Below are positions 24,825-35,764 of a stretch of 64,000 nt of DNA, in pieces; position 1 is the stretch's first letter, and each line of letters opens with the position of its first letter. The position numbers and the translations under genes were made by a program. A model generated the notes under the pieces. It saw only the letters and a list, made by a program, of their open reading frames with translations, was not told where the DNA came from and made no database searches. The DNA lies in NCBI GenBank assembly GCA_013180625.2, contig SNVD02000426.1:1211001-1275000 (forward strand). The letters are read 5' to 3'. The DNA is from Boswellia sacra. Taxonomy: Eukaryota; Streptophyta; Magnoliopsida; Sapindales; Burseraceae.

Positions 24825-25522
24825 TGTTATGGCCATAATAATATTGGGCCTAATTGTCTCTAACACAGTAAGCCCATTACTGTGGTCCATTATCTGGGTC
24901 CATTATCTGGGCCCATTATCTGGGTCCCTCAATGACCCAGCCCAGCTCAATTATTTATAATACGGTAAGCCCATTACCGTATCCCATTACATGGGCCCAT
25001 TACAGTAAGCCCATTAATGTATCCCATTATCTGGGCCCATTACAGTAAGCCCATTACTGTATCCCATTAGCTGGGCCTATTACAGTAAGCCCATTACTGT
25101 ATCCTACTATCCGGGCCCATACGGTAAGCCCATTACCGTATCCCATTACATGGGCCCATTACAGTAAGCCTATTACTGTAGCCCATCTTCTGGGCCTATT
25201 ATCTGGGTTCCACAATAGCCCATCCCGACTCCTATATATACCCTCCGGAACGTTGCTCAAGGTAAACTTTTTACAAGTTGACAAATGCACATTTCTCTGA
25301 ACTCTTTATCTCTCTACAATTCCTTTAGTTTGAGAGCTTCTCTCTCTAGGAATTTCTCCCAGAGAATTCCGGATTGCCGGATACTGACTTGAGCGTCGGA
25401 GGGTCACCGCCGGCACTAGCGCCGGCACCCCTGACCGTTTTTCTGTGCTCGCAGGACCGGACCCGACACACGACCCGAGCTCCGACCCGCTCCCCCGGCC
25501 GTCCGGAAATCGTGCATCAACA
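24825..25522 (+). repeat. 3' LTR
   Basis: It has the same 698-bp length as the 5' LTR and differs at about nine positions by eye, among them GGGCCTAATT, CATTAATG, AGCCTATT and GGATTGCC. It ends ATCAACA directly before the ATTAT duplication. Confidence 0.95.
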
Positions 25523-25535
25523 ATTATATTTATGT

Positions 25536-25858
25536 AATCTAAATTTTACAGTATGATACGATAGTTTAAATGATAAAAATTTATTAAAAAATAAAAAAAA
25601 TTATATATTTAACGAAATTTTATCACTTAAATTATCATATCAGTTTAAAATTTAGATTGTATAAATATTATAAATCTAATATTATTAATAAATATATCAA
25701 AAAACGAGTAATATTAAACTTATAATATTCATATAATATATATTCTACGATATAACGTGACAATCTATATAATCAAAATTTATTAAAAAATAAAAAAATA
25801 AAAATATATATAAAATTATATTTTTAATAGAATTTTATCACTCGTTTCTTATACTGTT
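25536..25858. repeat. Two AT-rich foldbacks (family copies 2 and 3)
   Basis: The first (25536-25660) has arms AATCTAAATTTTACAG... and, reversed, AATCTAAATTTTAAAC... around ATTTATTAAAAAATA and TTTAACGAAATTTTATCA. The second (about 25740-25858) has arms ACGATATAACGTGAC and GTCAC/GTTTCTTATACTGT-like, and is cut at its right tip by the inverted solo LTR. Confidence 0.5.
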
Positions 25859-26503
25859 TGTTGATGCACGATTTCCAGACGGCCGGGGGAGCGGGTCGGA
25901 GCTCGGGTCGTGTGTCGGGTCCGGTCCTGCGAGCACAGAAAAACGGTCAGGGGTGCCGGCGCTAGTGCCGGCGATGACCCTCCGACGCTCAAGTCAGTAT
26001 CCGGCACTCCGGAATTCTCTGGGAGAAATTCCTAGAGAGAGAAGCTCTCAAACTAAAGGAATTGTAGAGAGATAAAGAGTTCAGAGAAAATGTGCATTTG
26101 TCAACATGTAAAAAGTTACCTTGAGCAACGTTCCGGAGGGTATATATAGGAGTCGGGATGGGCCATTGTGGAACCCAGATAATGGGCCCAGACGATGGGC
26201 TACAGTAATGGGCTTACTGTAATGGGCCCATGTAATGGGATACGGTAATGGGCTTACCGTATGGGCCCGGATAGTATGATACAGTAATGGGCTTACTGTA
26301 ATAGGCCCAGCTAATGGGATACAGTAACGGGCTTACTGTAATGGGCCCAGATAGTGGGATACGGTAATGGGCTTACCGTATCATAAATAATTGAGCTGGG
26401 CTGGGTCATTGTGGGACCCAGATAATGGGCCCAGATAATGGACCACAGTAATGGGCTTACTGTGTTAGAGACAATTAGGCCCAATATTATTATGGCCATA
26501 ACA
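25859..26503 (-). mobile_element. Solo LTR of the same family, opposite orientation
   Basis: This 645-bp sequence reads TGTTGATGCACGATTTCC...TATGGCCATAACA and is the reverse complement of the LTR above, with fewer palindromic units. It is flanked by a perfect 5-bp duplication CTGTT (25854-25858 and 26504-26508). It is therefore an independent insertion reduced to one LTR by recombination, not a rearranged piece of its neighbour. Confidence 0.93.
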
Positions 26504-26508
26504 CTGTT

Positions 26509-28404
26509 TATGAGAGTACGTTGTGTTTAAAACTAAGATCAAAACATCTACTTGAAGCTCGCGGACGTGATGGTAAGCTGAAGTCGAAGATGCAGCCAAG
26601 CACAGTACATATATATAAATGCGGGGACTTATTTGAAGCTTCAGAAATCCACGAGCAAAATCGCTGGACACAAGTTTTCCTGTAAAAAAGGGTTGTGTTA
26701 ATTTATGTTTTCATAAAAAATTTACTCATTTTGTATATATTCTAATGTATTTTAAATCAAGTGTCAACCTTAAAATTTGAAATTAACTGCACATTTGTTA
26801 CATGAGAAGAAATTATATGATTAACAAAGTAAATGCTTTTATGTTTAAAAAGAAAAAAGAAGAAAGGATTCCATCCCAATTTAATGTTTTCTAATGTTTT
26901 AAAACCCAATGACATTTGTCAATTGAAAAATTGAATGGTTAACATCTATCTCTTTTCTTTTTAAAGCAGCCATCAAGCCCAAGATTTTGGTTGCTTTAAT
27001 GATATTTAAACAAATTAATATTTTCAACTCTAAATATGACCATGAGTTCTTTTCTTAAACATATCTACTTGATTTTTAGTGAATAAGAAACATCATTTGG
27101 GAGAATAAAAGAATAGTAAAGGTTGAAATTACAAAAACACAAACATGTCGTACAGTACTTCGAGTGTCAACTTTTCCCAAGCAAGGAATTGGGCCGGCTC
27201 CTCTGTGCAAGCTTTTGGACCGGCTATTGGCAGCTTAATCCATAATCTAATCTGCCCTATTTTATCTATGGTCTTACACTTTCTACCTACAAGGGGAATA
27301 ATTCAAGATTATTAACTTATAAGGTTATTTATACTCAGATTAATATTTTAAAGAACTATTAAACCTTTACATTCTATTATAAATTAAAAATTAAGTGACC
27401 CTCATATTGATCCTTTTATATTTACTTTATCGGTTTTTCTTTTTGACCTATTATACCTTAACATCTATTATCATTTTTTTTTCATGTATTATATATAATT
27501 ATTTTTGTTTCTCCAAGTGATAAATTCATTATATTTTCTTGAGTATTCTCCTAAAGATTTATTTTCATCTTTTATTAAGTATTCTTAGCCATTTTCAACT
27601 TCCTTATCGTATGAATATAACATACATTTTTTCTTCAATTAATAATTAGTCATCTTAGTTAATACAAACCTTCGTGGTCATCTTTATGTATGCTCTCGAG
27701 TCTAAAGACACAGAGGCAGGCCAGTGTAGTAATTAAATCTATTTATTGGTGGATTCCCTTGAGGTTAGTGTAGAAATTAAATTTACTCCATCAAGTGTAA
27801 AGAATATTAATTTTAGTATAAATAACTCCACTCTAAATTTTATGTTTCTTGGTGATGACGGCGATTAGTATTAGATTTAAATCTCAGGCAATGGCAATTT
27901 TCATTTATTTATACTGTAAACATAAACCTAAACCCTGATATATGGTATTATTTATGTTAGCTTTATTCCTCTACAAAAACCCAAAAAAAAAAGGAAGAGA
28001 ATAAAAATTTAGGATCAGTAGAAAACAAGAATTAATGTTGTCTAAAAAAGTCGTTGTATTATAGTAAATTCATATTCTTTTATTACTAATTTTTTTGTTA
28101 ATAAAAACAATTAATAGATGATTTAATAATTTATTTAAAAAAAATGAATTTGGGATCTGACACAAGATAAAACGACAGTTAAAAATAATTATTTGAAAAC
28201 GACGCCGCTTCACTAAACCTGTCAAACGCCACCGTCTCCTACCCTAGAATAGAATAGAAATGCCAAAACCTGTGTCTCCAGTAAAACCCACCTAAAAACC
28301 TAAGCAAAGAAAATCGGAACAGTCGAAGCGGCAAAACCCAGTTAAAAAGACCGACTTCGACTTTCCTTCTGTAAAATATTTGTAAACCCTAAACAAAAGT
28401 AAAG
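26509..28404. other. Intergenic; MAK16 promoter at right end
   Basis: The sequence is AT-rich with no gene recognised. The last 200 bp before the MAK16 start are less AT-rich and serve as promoter and leader. Confidence 0.4.
28384..28393 (+). promoter_or_regulatory. Telo-box in the MAK16 leader
   Basis: AAACCCTAAA lies 11 bp upstream of the start codon. Telo-boxes near the transcription start are a known hallmark of plant ribosomal-protein and ribosome-biogenesis genes, which fits MAK16. Confidence 0.55.
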
Positions 28405-31231
28405 ATGCAGCACGACGAGGTCATATGGCAAATTATCAGGCACAAGCACTGCAGTTTCATGGCCAAGTAACACCTTTTTTTTTTTCCTTCATTTTTTTGT
28501 TCATGATCTTCTATGTCAAATTTGAGTTGGGATATTTTCACTGGAATTTGATTGGTTTGTGATGATTGTTTCTGTAGAATCGAAACTGGGAAATTTTGTA
28601 GAAACCCTTACAACGTGACCGGTATTTGTAACCGAAGCTCCTGCCCTCTCGCTAACAGTCGATATGCCACCATTCGTGACCATGAAGGTGAATTTTATTT
28701 TCTGGTATTTCTGTAGGTTGATAACTATGCTTTGATTTTGCTTTTAGTCTGTCTTGGATGCTTCATGAATGGTTGTGTTCGTTAGTGCATTGATGAGTTA
28801 TGTGTTTGTTTATTTTGTTTGCTGTTTACATCTGCAGGTGTATTTTATTTATATATGTAAGTTGTGTTCTTTAGTGCATTGATGAATTATGTGTTTGTTT
28901 ATTTTGTTTGCTGTTTACATCTGCAGGTTTATTTATTTATATATGTAAGTTGTGTTCTTTAGTGCATTGATGAATTCGTGTGTTTGTTTATTTTGTTTGG
29001 TGTTCACATCTGCAGGTGTATTTTATTTATATATGAAAACTATAGAAAGGGCACACCAACCGAACCAATTGTGGGAAAGAGTTAAGTTGTCGAGAAATTA
29101 TGAGAAGGCACTTGAAATTATTGACAAACATCTGGTATGGAAGATTTAGCTCACGATGGAATGACATTGGCTTTGGTTGTCTTGTATGATTCTGCTTTTG
29201 GGGTATTAACTGATTAGTCTGGATTTCAATTTGCTGTTTTTGATTTGGCAGATGTTTTGGCCAAAGTTTTTGGTACATAAAACAAAGCAACGATTGACCA
29301 AAATGACTCAGATGCGGATTCGCATGAGAAAGCTTGCTTTGAAAACAAGGTTCACAACCTTTGCATGATTTTAACTCTTTAGTTGCTTGCATCACTTTAA
29401 TATTCCGCATTGGTTTTCTTGTTTGAGATGAATAATCCACTTTACAATCTTATTATTAATTTTTGTACTGCCTTGTTTCTTTTTTTCTTTCTTTTTTTTT
29501 TTTTTTTTTTCCAGGGAGAAGATTATGACAACACCTAGGAAGGAGAAGAAAAGGGAGGCTAGAAGAGAGGAAAAGGCTGAAAAAGCAGCAGTTTTGGATA
29601 AGGTTATTTTTTCAGCCGTGCTACAGATGTAAATGAACTGTATTTTGACTGCATGGCTCTTAGCAACAACATATATTCTTTCTGCAGAGTATTGAAAAAG
29701 AATTGATTGAACGACTTAAGAAGGGGGTCTATGGTGACATTTACAATTATCCTGCCGACAAATACAATGAGATTCTTGATAAGGAACAGCTTGCTGCGGA
29801 TGATATCGAAGAGGATGAGGTATTTCTATAAAGCTGAATCTGACTTTCCTTTTTTTAGGGTACAATACTTCTGTCTGAAAGCAAACTTGTCTTTTCTACA
29901 CTAAGCTGTTTTGTATTTTATCACTGCATTTCTTTTGTTTGTGAATGAAATAAGGAGGAAGCTGAAATAGAATATGTTGAAGGTTATGATGATCTTGAAG
30001 AGGAAGATGATATGGAAGATTTTGGTGGTCTTGCAATTAATAAGTCACATGCAAATGATGATGAAGGTATTACTAGATCTGGCTTTGCATATATTTTAAT
30101 GATTTTATGCATGCATTAGTTGTTCATGTGTGTTAGGATTCTAACTTACGTATTCATTTAGTTTGATAAATTGATGATAGTCATCTTCTTGTTAGGGCAT
30201 TTAATGTTTTAACAAGTTACATTTTACTAGAATATGATGTTTGGGTCTAGATGCATTTGACTGGCCACGTACCAGGACCACAATGTTTCTCCAATATCTT
30301 TTTATTGCTTTTTACATGAGTTTCTGTTTCTTAAATGTTTACATTCAAAGCTATTTGAAACGTGAAACCAAAATGGTATTTTATTAGTTGATTGAAGCAT
30401 GGACTTCAATATTGGTGTTTAATGTACAGTTAGTATGGATGATGATGATGAGGAGGCAGTAGCAGTTGATCGCAAGAGAGGGAGAAGAGAATCAAGCTTG
30501 GCATTGAGAAAGCTTGAGAAAGACGAACCTGGTGCCAAACTAAAGAAGAAAGCAAGGGTACATGTTGAGGTGAGGTTTTATGAATGCATAGTTACGTTTT
30601 GATTAGTTTAGTTAATCTTCTTAATATGTATAATATTTTCACTAAGGCTGATAGCCACAGTGCTTAGGAGCAATACCAGCAATATCTGTGCATCTGGATG
30701 TCACAAGCGTGGTTGGATAAGGCATTTTTCAAATCCATGAGAGTCATGTGCAACATTATATATTTCTGCCTGGTCCTATGTTTAGGATCTTATTTTTCTC
30801 TTAGGTCATAGGCTCTCTGACTTCATCTCAGTAATGTTATTAAGTGGCAAGATGTTGCGCAATTTGGTTGCTTCCAATTCCACTAGCCAATTGGATAGAA
30901 AACATCGACGCTGTCATTGGTATCTTCCTTGTGTCTGGGAGTTGCAAGGAATTTCATAGAGTGCTGAATCAGCACCAAGCAATTGATTCTTGATAAAAAA
31001 CATAATGGTTCATAGTGATATTGTGATTATCATGCTCTTGACTGCAGACATGCTGTCGTTCAGAAGCTCTGTTACTTATATTATGAAAGCTTTTTATATG
31101 ATTATTCTCTTGCAATTCTTAAATGTTAAGTTTGTGGAAGTGATTAAGTTCAAGGCAATCCTGATATCTCAAATTTATTTTCTCAGGTTGAGCGAGAAGA
31201 TGCTGATGAAAGACAAAAAGCAGTCCACTGA
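28405..31231 (+). CDS. MAK16: MAK16 homologue, 60S ribosome biogenesis factor, 9 exons
   Basis: This is a nucleolar protein of early 60S pre-ribosomes, required in yeast for large-subunit assembly and known for maintenance of killer RNA. Exons: 28405-28466, 28578-28687, 29016-29134, 29252-29349, 29515-29602, 29688-29819, 29955-30066, 30430-30569, 31187-31231, giving 301 residues with consistent phases. The N-terminal half holds the highly conserved RNA-binding part ([18 protein letters not shown], then four cysteines in [18 protein letters not shown]). [17 protein letters not shown] and a basic stretch [15 protein letters not shown] follow. Residues about 205-260 are acidic, and the tail carries a KRGRR nuclear-localisation-type cluster. 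No lesions are seen. Intron 2 contains a tandem triplication of the exon-3 splice region. Confidence 0.97.
28772..29035 (+). repeat. Tandem triplication of the exon-3 acceptor in MAK16 intron 2
   Basis: Three copies of an about 88-bp unit (starting at about 28772, 28861 and 28949) each contain GCATTGATGA, GTTTGTTTATTTTGTTTG, CATCTGCAGGT and TTTATTTATATATG. Only the third continues as the true exon 3 (ATGAAAACT). The first two continue GTAAGT, a strong donor word, so each could define a microexon of under 20 nt. Confidence 0.85.
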
Positions 31232-33102
31232 GAGTAGCCAGTATTGCTTCAGTTTGATATTTGAACAAGTAAACAAGCAATTTTACAGTCATTAGGATCT
31301 TGGCAAAGCTTTTTCTGTGAAGTTGCCGGAGAAAGTGCAAATGTTGTATTGTTGAGTCACTTTCATGTGCAAAATTTTGACATGGGTGCTGGAGAGATAC
31401 TTTCTTAGATAGCTTCTACTTTTCTGTTTTCAGCCATGTGTTTTTGTTTCCTTCTCGTCGTTTCTGCAGTATATCTTCCGATCTTGAGTTGAATGGCAGA
31501 TTTAGCTTTGTAGCTTCTACTTGTTCTGGCTTCACCTAATCTAATATTGTATTGGCACTCAGAATCAGAACGAAGAGAAAGATTCGGGGTTTATCATGAA
31601 TGTGCTGTGAATAGGGGTGATAATTCGTGTTTGCGGGTAGTATTTGTGTTATATCGAGCTGTGACACGATAAAGATTAATCTAATACGAACACGATCCGT
31701 TTATTATTCCTGTCATGAAGGGTTAACACAAACATGATACGATTATTAAACAGGTAAAATAATATGACATGCAAACACGAATAATAAATTGGTTATATTT
31801 GTGTTAGATATAAATACGGATCGTCTAGTATGATTATAACATGCTCATTCGATTAACGCAATCAGTTTATAGTTACGATACGATACAATCAGTTTATAGT
31901 TATGATACGATATAATATGATTATAATTACTATAAGATTGTGACACGATTATAATTACTATACGATTATGACACGGTTATAGTTATAACACGATTTTACA
32001 TTAAAACATATTTTTAAATAAAAAAACTATAACATAATATATAAAATTAAATAAAATTAAATGTTAAAAAATAATACAAACTTTAATATTTAATCTAAAA
32101 AATTAGAAATTATAGATGATGTATTCAGTGTCTGTCTAGTTATATTAATATAACAAAATATTATAATTTTTAATTTGTATTATTTAATGTGTAAAAATTA
32201 TAAAATATTATTCGTATCAACAACCTTGTTAATTGTGTTTTAATTTATATTTGTGTTAATCTTGTTTAATTTATACGCATGCCACAATGGATTTGTGTCA
32301 TAAACAGGTCGTGTTATAATATATTTGCGTGTTGAAGGTGTTCGATATGAATACGATACAATTATTAAACGGATTAAAAATCTCGACACGAATACCACAC
32401 AAAAAGATTAAGGTAAATTCAAATTAGCAAATTTTTGTATCATATTATATCGAATTCACGTATCATAACTCAAATTATCACCCCTAATTGCGAATGGAAC
32501 AAAAATTTTATGTATTTTCACCTCTGTTGGGTATTACTTAATACCAGACCCCGTGCACAGGCAAGTTTCTTTCTTACTTAATCAGTTTATCCATTTTGTA
32601 ACGGAGTCAACACTCAACATTACGATATCGATATGGCTAAGTTTCTTCTTGTTCCATTGCATTGTGTAACGGAGTCAATACTCAAGATTATCGAAGAAAA
32701 TACAATCCCCAATCCCCGTCCCCACCACCACACAGATTGAGATTGATGTGCACAAAGATTTGTTGTAAGATGTAATTACAATTTTATCCTTGAGATTTGT
32801 CCAATTTTCAACTTTATTTAATTGGAATATACTTTTTAGTTAATTAAGGTAATTTTAAAAGAAAAATATTAGTGAAATATCGGAATTTAAACCTATTTAA
32901 ATTAGATCAAAGCAGGTGATTTTAAGAAGTTAATCGGCGTCAAGCCTCGCCCATAGGAATCAACATAAAACAAGTTTCCTTTTTCTAGTCTAGCCCATCC
33001 CACAAGTCGCTCCTTCTACTTGTAGTCTTCCAGTTCAGTTTCTATTTTCTTTATTTCTCTCTCTCCTTCTGCATCTTCAGTTCCGTATCCAATCCCAACA
33101 AG
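31232..33102. other. Intergenic, MAK16 to PIRL
   Basis: It contains the MAK16 3' UTR, a hAT-like element (31612-32486) and the PIRL promoter. No other gene is seen. Confidence 0.45.
31612..32486. mobile_element. hAT-like non-autonomous element (TAGGGGTGA ends)
   Basis: The left end TAGGGGTGATAATT and right end AATTATCACCCCTA are perfect inverted repeats of 14 bp. The flanking 8-mers GCTGTGAA (31604-31611) and ATTGCGAA (32487-32494) match at 5 of 8 positions and differ only by transitions, as an aged 8-bp hAT duplication might. The inside is AT-rich with repeated ACGATTATAA words and no transposase. Confidence 0.7.
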
Positions 33103-35087
33103 ATGAATCCACACTTTGATAACTATCCACTTCTCTCTTTCATTCTATACCAACTCGATCCTAACGCTCGCCCTCCACTTCCACCTCAAACTTACAACAA
33201 TTTGATCACCAAATATCCTCATTTAACCAACCCAAATGTCATTGCCTCACTCTCCCAGGCCATTCCCGTGCCAGTTACCCAGACCCACTTCCTCCTCAGC
33301 TCCCTCGGTCCCCGACCGGACCCGAAAACCGTCTCCGATGCTCGATCGAAGATTGCCCAGGTCCATGAAACCGCCTCTACATCACCAGAGGTTGAGATGT
33401 ACAACGCGGTGGTGAGGCTAGAGGAGATGCATGAGGAGTATGAGAGGAAGTTGGGGGAAGCGGAGGAGGTGCTGGATCGGGTCTACAGTTCGGTGGCGTC
33501 GGAGTTGGAGGATGTGAATGAGGAGGTGGTGAAGATACTTAGCGAGGCGAATAGTGGTGGCCTTGTGGAGAGAGTTGAGCTTGTTGATCGTCAGTTGAGG
33601 TTTTTGCCTGAGGATTTTGGGAAGCTTCATGGGCTGCTTGTGCTCAATCTTTCTCGCAATCAGTTAGAGGTAAATTTTTTAATCATTTGGATAAGTTTAA
33701 ATGATTGAAAATTCAATCGAAGTATTATTACGAAGTTAACAACTGGGAAGTGTGAGCTTTTAATTTAATACTAGTGTTTGTTTCGATTGAATTTATTAGT
33801 GAAAGGAACGTTGGGTCATTTGGCAGTGCAGTTTTCAGTTGTAAGCACTATTCAGATTTGTTTTTGTTGTATGAATTGTGGTACAGGCCCTGAAAGCACG
33901 CGCAGTATTTTGTACTTCCAATTACTTCCGATCATAATTTACCAATGAAACTTTTACGCCGCCGATGTCTTGAATATAACTTGGTCTTTTACTGTTGAAG
34001 AAATATTTATTTCTTAGTTGATGATAGTGGTATCTTATCAGTTGGGGGTATTTAACATATTTTTGTTATTGTTATCTTCTTGTGGGGAACAGGTTATCCC
34101 TGATTCGATAGCAGGATTACAGAAACTTGAGGAGCTTGATGTTTCTAACAACCTTTTAGAGTCTCTGCCTGACTCTGTTGGGTTGTTGCTTGGTCTGAAG
34201 GTCCTCAATGTGTCAGGAAACAAGCTAAGTGCCCTTCCTGAAAGCATTGCTGGCTGCAGGTATTTTATTAGATTCTGTTTGCCGTTTTATCAGCCTATAA
34301 GGTTTTCTTTCCAACTAATGATCTTAGAAGACAACTATTTCTATCTCTCCCTTTCTCTCTCTCTCTCTCTCTCTCTTTGGTTATTTCTGTGGTCTGCTTC
34401 TGAACATTGGTTGCTACTTGCTACTTCTTTTTTAGTTCGTTGGTGGAGTTAGATGCTAGCTTCAATAATTTGTCAAGCCTGCCAGCAAATATTGGGTATG
34501 GACTACTAAATCTTGAGAGGCTTTCGATCCAGCTGAATAAGATCCGCTTTCTTCCCCCATCTATTTGCGAAATGAGGTCTCTGAAATACCTGGATGTTCA
34601 TTTCAACGAGCTTCATGGCCTGCCCCATGCGATTGGGAGATTGACAAATCTCGAGGTTCTGAACCTTAGCAGCAATTTTAATGACTTGACTGAGCTTCCA
34701 GAAACCCTAGGTGATCTTATTAACCTTAGGGAGCTCGATCTCAGTAACAACCAACTACGGACTCTTCCCGACACATTTTATAGGCTTGAAAATCTAACCA
34801 AGCTCAACTTGGACCAGAATCCAATTGTTATTCCCCCAATGGAGATTGTGAACAAAGGGGTTGAGGCCGTCAAGGAGTTTATGGCAAAGAGGTGGCTTGA
34901 TCTCATAGCTGAGGAGCAGCAGAGAAGCATGCTTGAAGCAAACAAGCAGCAACAAGCTCAGAGTGGATGGCTGGCTTGGGGAACTTCCGTTGTGACCAAC
35001 TTTGTTTCTGGAGTTTCGCAGAGTGTTGGAGGATATCTGGGAGGAGGAAAAGCTTCAACTGATCCATATTTGGATCAGCAGTTGTAA
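33103..35087 (+). CDS. PIRL: Plant intracellular Ras-group-related LRR protein (PIRL), 3 exons
   Basis: This is a cytoplasmic leucine-rich-repeat protein of the plant-specific PIRL family, related to animal SHOC2/SUR-8; Arabidopsis PIRL1 and PIRL9 are needed for pollen. Exons 33103-33669, 34093-34259 and 34436-35087 join to 461 residues. The N-terminal 150 residues are PIRL-specific, with a coiled-coil-like stretch ([20 protein letters not shown]). About ten LRRs follow from residue 155 ([20 protein letters not shown]) to about 385. The conserved C-terminal part is [20 protein letters not shown], ending with a Gly/Ser-rich tail. The overall arrangement suggests the PIRL1/3/9 group; the exact number is not assigned. 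No defects are seen. Confidence 0.94.
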
Positions 35088-35764
35088 TATTGATATACTC
35101 TGATCTTTGCAGATTGGTGTGCAAAAATTTTCACTTGTACTGATGTACAGTTGATTATGATAAAACATTTGGTACCTGTAAGATATACTACTACTTGCAG
35201 TTATACATCCTGGCATTCCTCTTTTTCATGAAGTTGTGAATATTTGATGTTACCATAGATCATACAGTTAACTACGCTTTTGAACGAGAGAAACGAACTT
35301 AGAACTATAGATTATGTTGCCTTTCAATTTTGGCTTATGGCGTTTCTTTTATAAGCCGAAATTTTGCTTCTTTTTGCCGGTTAACAATCATGTTTCGTGA
35401 AACTTGATCTAGTCAGCTGTCTAGTTTCACCCAAATTTATTCATAATCTATCAGATCATGTGGTTGGTGATATTGTTACTGTGTTAGGATATAATAAATA
35501 TTTATATTGATGTTGTTGGTTCGCTTAGCATCGAGGAGGCTTCCCCACCCAACTACGAAGTAGGTGGATTATCATTATTGGTTTAATGAACAATCCCAAT
35601 TGCTCTCTGCCGCATATCTTTTATGTGCTAGTGCCTGATGGTTACTTAACAGCTTAGACCTTCCATTATTGGTAAAGTCAACTGCTCTTTCCATTAGTTC
35701 ATTACTCTTCACGGTTTCTACATCAACCCTTTGTATCATTTGGAGTTTCTCGATCATTTAGTTC
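35088..35764. other. Intergenic, PIRL to oxygenase
   Basis: It holds the PIRL 3' UTR and oxygenase promoter. The stretch near 35520-35570 (TTAGCATCGAGGAGGCTTCCCCACCCAACTAC type) reappears before the pseudogene copy near 41780-41880, so the tandem duplication included promoter sequence. Confidence 0.5.

Larger units (their letters stand above)
20777..25522 (+). mobile_element. Non-autonomous LTR retroelement (LARD-like), complete
   Basis: Two direct 698-bp LTRs (20777-21474 and 24825-25522), each TGTTATGG...ATCAACA, flank a 3350-bp interior. The 5-bp target duplication ATTAT is at 20772-20776 and 25523-25527. A primer-binding-type word TGGCGCC starts 3 bp after the 5' LTR (21477), and a purine-rich tract GGGCCTGGGGGGA (24808-24820) lies just before the 3' LTR. 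The interior has no gag, protease, reverse transcriptase or integrase; it is filled by GC-rich tandem repeats. I counted about nine differences between the LTRs (about 1.3%), so the insertion is young. It must have been moved by proteins of another element. Confidence 0.95.

Noticed and set aside
34349..34376. CT microsatellite in PIRL intron 2
   Set aside because: It serves as a polypyrimidine-rich stretch before the exon-3 acceptor and is a common simple repeat.
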